Source: Berberis thunbergii
Taxonomy: Eukaryota; Streptophyta; Magnoliopsida; Ranunculales; Berberidaceae
DNA: 64,000 nucleotides
Direction: 5' to 3'
NCBI GenBank assembly: GCA_003290165.1
Contig: QNQO01001155.1
Location: forward strand, 62,001 to 126,000
Part shown: positions 62,730-64,000 of the stretch, in pieces
Numbering within the stretch: position 1 is the stretch's first letter
Layout of the letters: each line of letters opens with the position of its first letter
Program-made: the position numbers and the translations under genes
Notes under the pieces: model-generated
The model's database searches: none
Told to the model about the DNA's origin: nothing
Seen by the model: only the letters and a program-made list of their open reading frames with translations

Positions 62730-64000
62730 ATATCCGTATTCTCGCCAAATATTGCCATCACCAGCGCCTGCGTCAAAAGGTGTTCGCACAACGAATGGCT
62801 TCACAATGGGAAAATAAACACACCTTTGAGGTTGAACCCTTGCCTAGAAAATGGGACCTTGATAACAACTACTATTACTATATGATTCAGTTTACTGATA
62901 TTACAGATATGCTCTATGTTCTCCTCTCAAGCCCCTGGGTTCTTTTTGGATGACTTGTCATACCGAAACCTTGGCATGCTAATTACCTCACTCTTGATTT
63001 CTCAAATATTCCAATGTGGGTAAGATTTCATGAATTCCCTGCCAATAAATTGGAGGAAACCGACATTTAGATTCTAGCTTCCAATGTATGTGAACTAATG
63101 GAGATCGATGTTGTTTTTTTACATGACATTTCCATACATTTTATCAGATTTAAAGTGTGGTTCAATGTGGACAAACCTTTCCCATGTACTATGGAAATGG
63201 ATTTTGGGATTCAATACGGGAGGCAGTATGTTGCTCATTTCTGGTATGAAAATCCTCCTATGTTTTGTTTTTGTTGCGGTTTCATCAGCCATGTCTTAGG
63301 GAAAAATTGTTCTATATGGAATCTCGGTGTTCAGCCCGTTCATGGAGGCGGCGACACCATCAGTTTGGGTTTGGGCAACCAAGCACATGAACATTGTTCA
63401 CGAACCTCTCATGTGCCCACGTGTCACATAGAAGAAATAGGGATCACTCCTTCAACGAGGAATTCTAAATGTCGAGGAAATGAGCGAGGAAACCAGCTAG
63501 GGAAGTGAGGTGGCGGGGTGGGGACCTCCACCCTGCTCGTGATGCATGCACAAAAAATGATGTTGTTCATCCCGAGCGGGGTGGACGGTCCCCACCCTGC
63601 CACCTCCCTCCCCTCGCCCGTTTCCTCGAGGTGTAGAAGCGCTCCTCCCTCAACACATGTTTTGTAGCTTGCTTGACAAAAGTACCATTGATGGCTCTAA
63701 GTCTTATCACCTTCTTGTTGACCCGGGTAACAAGGAAAACCAAAATGACGTAGGTCCCAAGGTCTTTTGCTTTTCTTCTTCTCTCTTGATGCACGAAATC
63801 AATCCTACTACCGAGGCATTGGATCACCACCTCTCCCAACATAATTCCTTACTGCCTAGGCCCATGGCAGAGTTTGTTTTGGGTCCAAGCACGCAACTCC
63901 AGGCCAGCTCTTTCTCATGGGCCCATTCTTCTTCTCTCTATTCGGACCAGACTTATCTCTCAGGCCCAACATGTTATGATGTTGCGCACCCTACTTGGGT
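62730..64000 (+). mobile_element. L1-type LINE ORF1 region (DUF4283 and CCHC knuckle), runs off window
   Basis: The plus strand gives MASQWENKHTFEVEPLPRKW, then SSPWVLFG, LDFSNIPMWVRFHEFPANKL and IRFKVWFNVDKPFP, then MFCFCCGFISHVLGKNC (63264-63311). This is the DUF4283 nucleic-acid-binding domain followed by the CX2CX4HX4C-type knuckle of plant L1 LINE ORF1 proteins. Two in-frame stops break it. A foldback MITE is inserted at 63462-63638. No endonuclease or RT is reached before the window ends. Confidence 0.75.
63462..63638. mobile_element. foldback MITE, copy 3 (diverged subfamily)
   Basis: The outer arms match copies 1 and 2 (AATTCTAAATGTCGAGGAAA..GAGCGAGGAAACCAGC). The inner arm is different: GTGGCGGGGTGGGGACC, instead of GTGGCG..GGTGAACC. 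The two arms remain complementary to each other, so the change occurred in both. Confidence 0.8.

Overview
This window is nuclear DNA of a flowering plant, probably a eudicot. It is almost entirely repetitive. The evidence for a plant is the set of plant-type mobile elements (Tat-like Ty3/gypsy elements with an antisense extra ORF, a chromodomain-carrying chromovirus, Ty1/copia, a CACTA transposon, RTE- and L1-type LINEs) together with many fragments of plant genes that still have plant-type introns. I found no complete, intact host protein-coding gene. The best candidate for a functional host locus is a small C/D-box snoRNA cluster near 16.0-16.56 kb, lying behind a telo-box/TATA promoter. 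No bacterial, viral or CRISPR features were seen. Names of captured genes and snoRNA targets come from recalled family sequences, not from a database search.

Layout, left part (1-19 kb). A minus-strand Tat-like retrotransposon runs off the left edge (gag 71-610, 5' LTR 787-1460). It is followed by a decayed thermospermine-synthase fragment, a gypsy gag remnant and an LSD1/LOL-type zinc-finger gene fragment next to one end of a CACTA transposon (6331-7054). Next come the 3' end of a second Tat-like element (antisense ORF, LTR 8462-9145) and an Athila/Tat-type LTR with its primer site (from 9648). After that are poorly informative AT-rich DNA, two copies of a foldback MITE (15.3 and 17.9 kb) and the snoRNA cluster between them.

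Middle (19-36 kb). A decayed minus-strand copia element is split by a 3.8-kb solo-LTR-like insertion (21310-25098) flanked by a perfect CTTTG duplication. That insertion carries fragments of an organellar type IA DNA topoisomerase gene and a mitochondrial thiamine-pyrophosphate carrier gene. A plus-strand Tat-like element follows (26205-35136). It has gag and protease but no visible reverse transcriptase or integrase, then a tandem-repeat block, an antisense coiled-coil ORF and a 3' LTR.

Right part (35.5-64 kb) is a nest of elements. A large LTR (35566 onward, related to the 21.3-25.1 kb insertion) was invaded by an RTE-type LINE. The LINE was invaded by a CACTA transposon (36741-53148, target duplication ACT), and the CACTA by a young chromovirus (47968-52773, LTRs about 99% identical). 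The same large LTR was also invaded at 57757 by another gag-only Tat-like element with 69-bp tandem repeats. An L1-type LINE ORF1 lies inside or against that element, and a foldback MITE lies in the LINE. The CACTA holds fragments of at least six or seven unrelated host genes (TAF6, CDT1-like, DUF819, CREG-like, RDR-type RNA polymerase, glycerophosphodiester phosphodiesterase, phosphofructokinase), all on the minus strand and several with intact splice junctions. This makes it a strong Pack-CACTA candidate.
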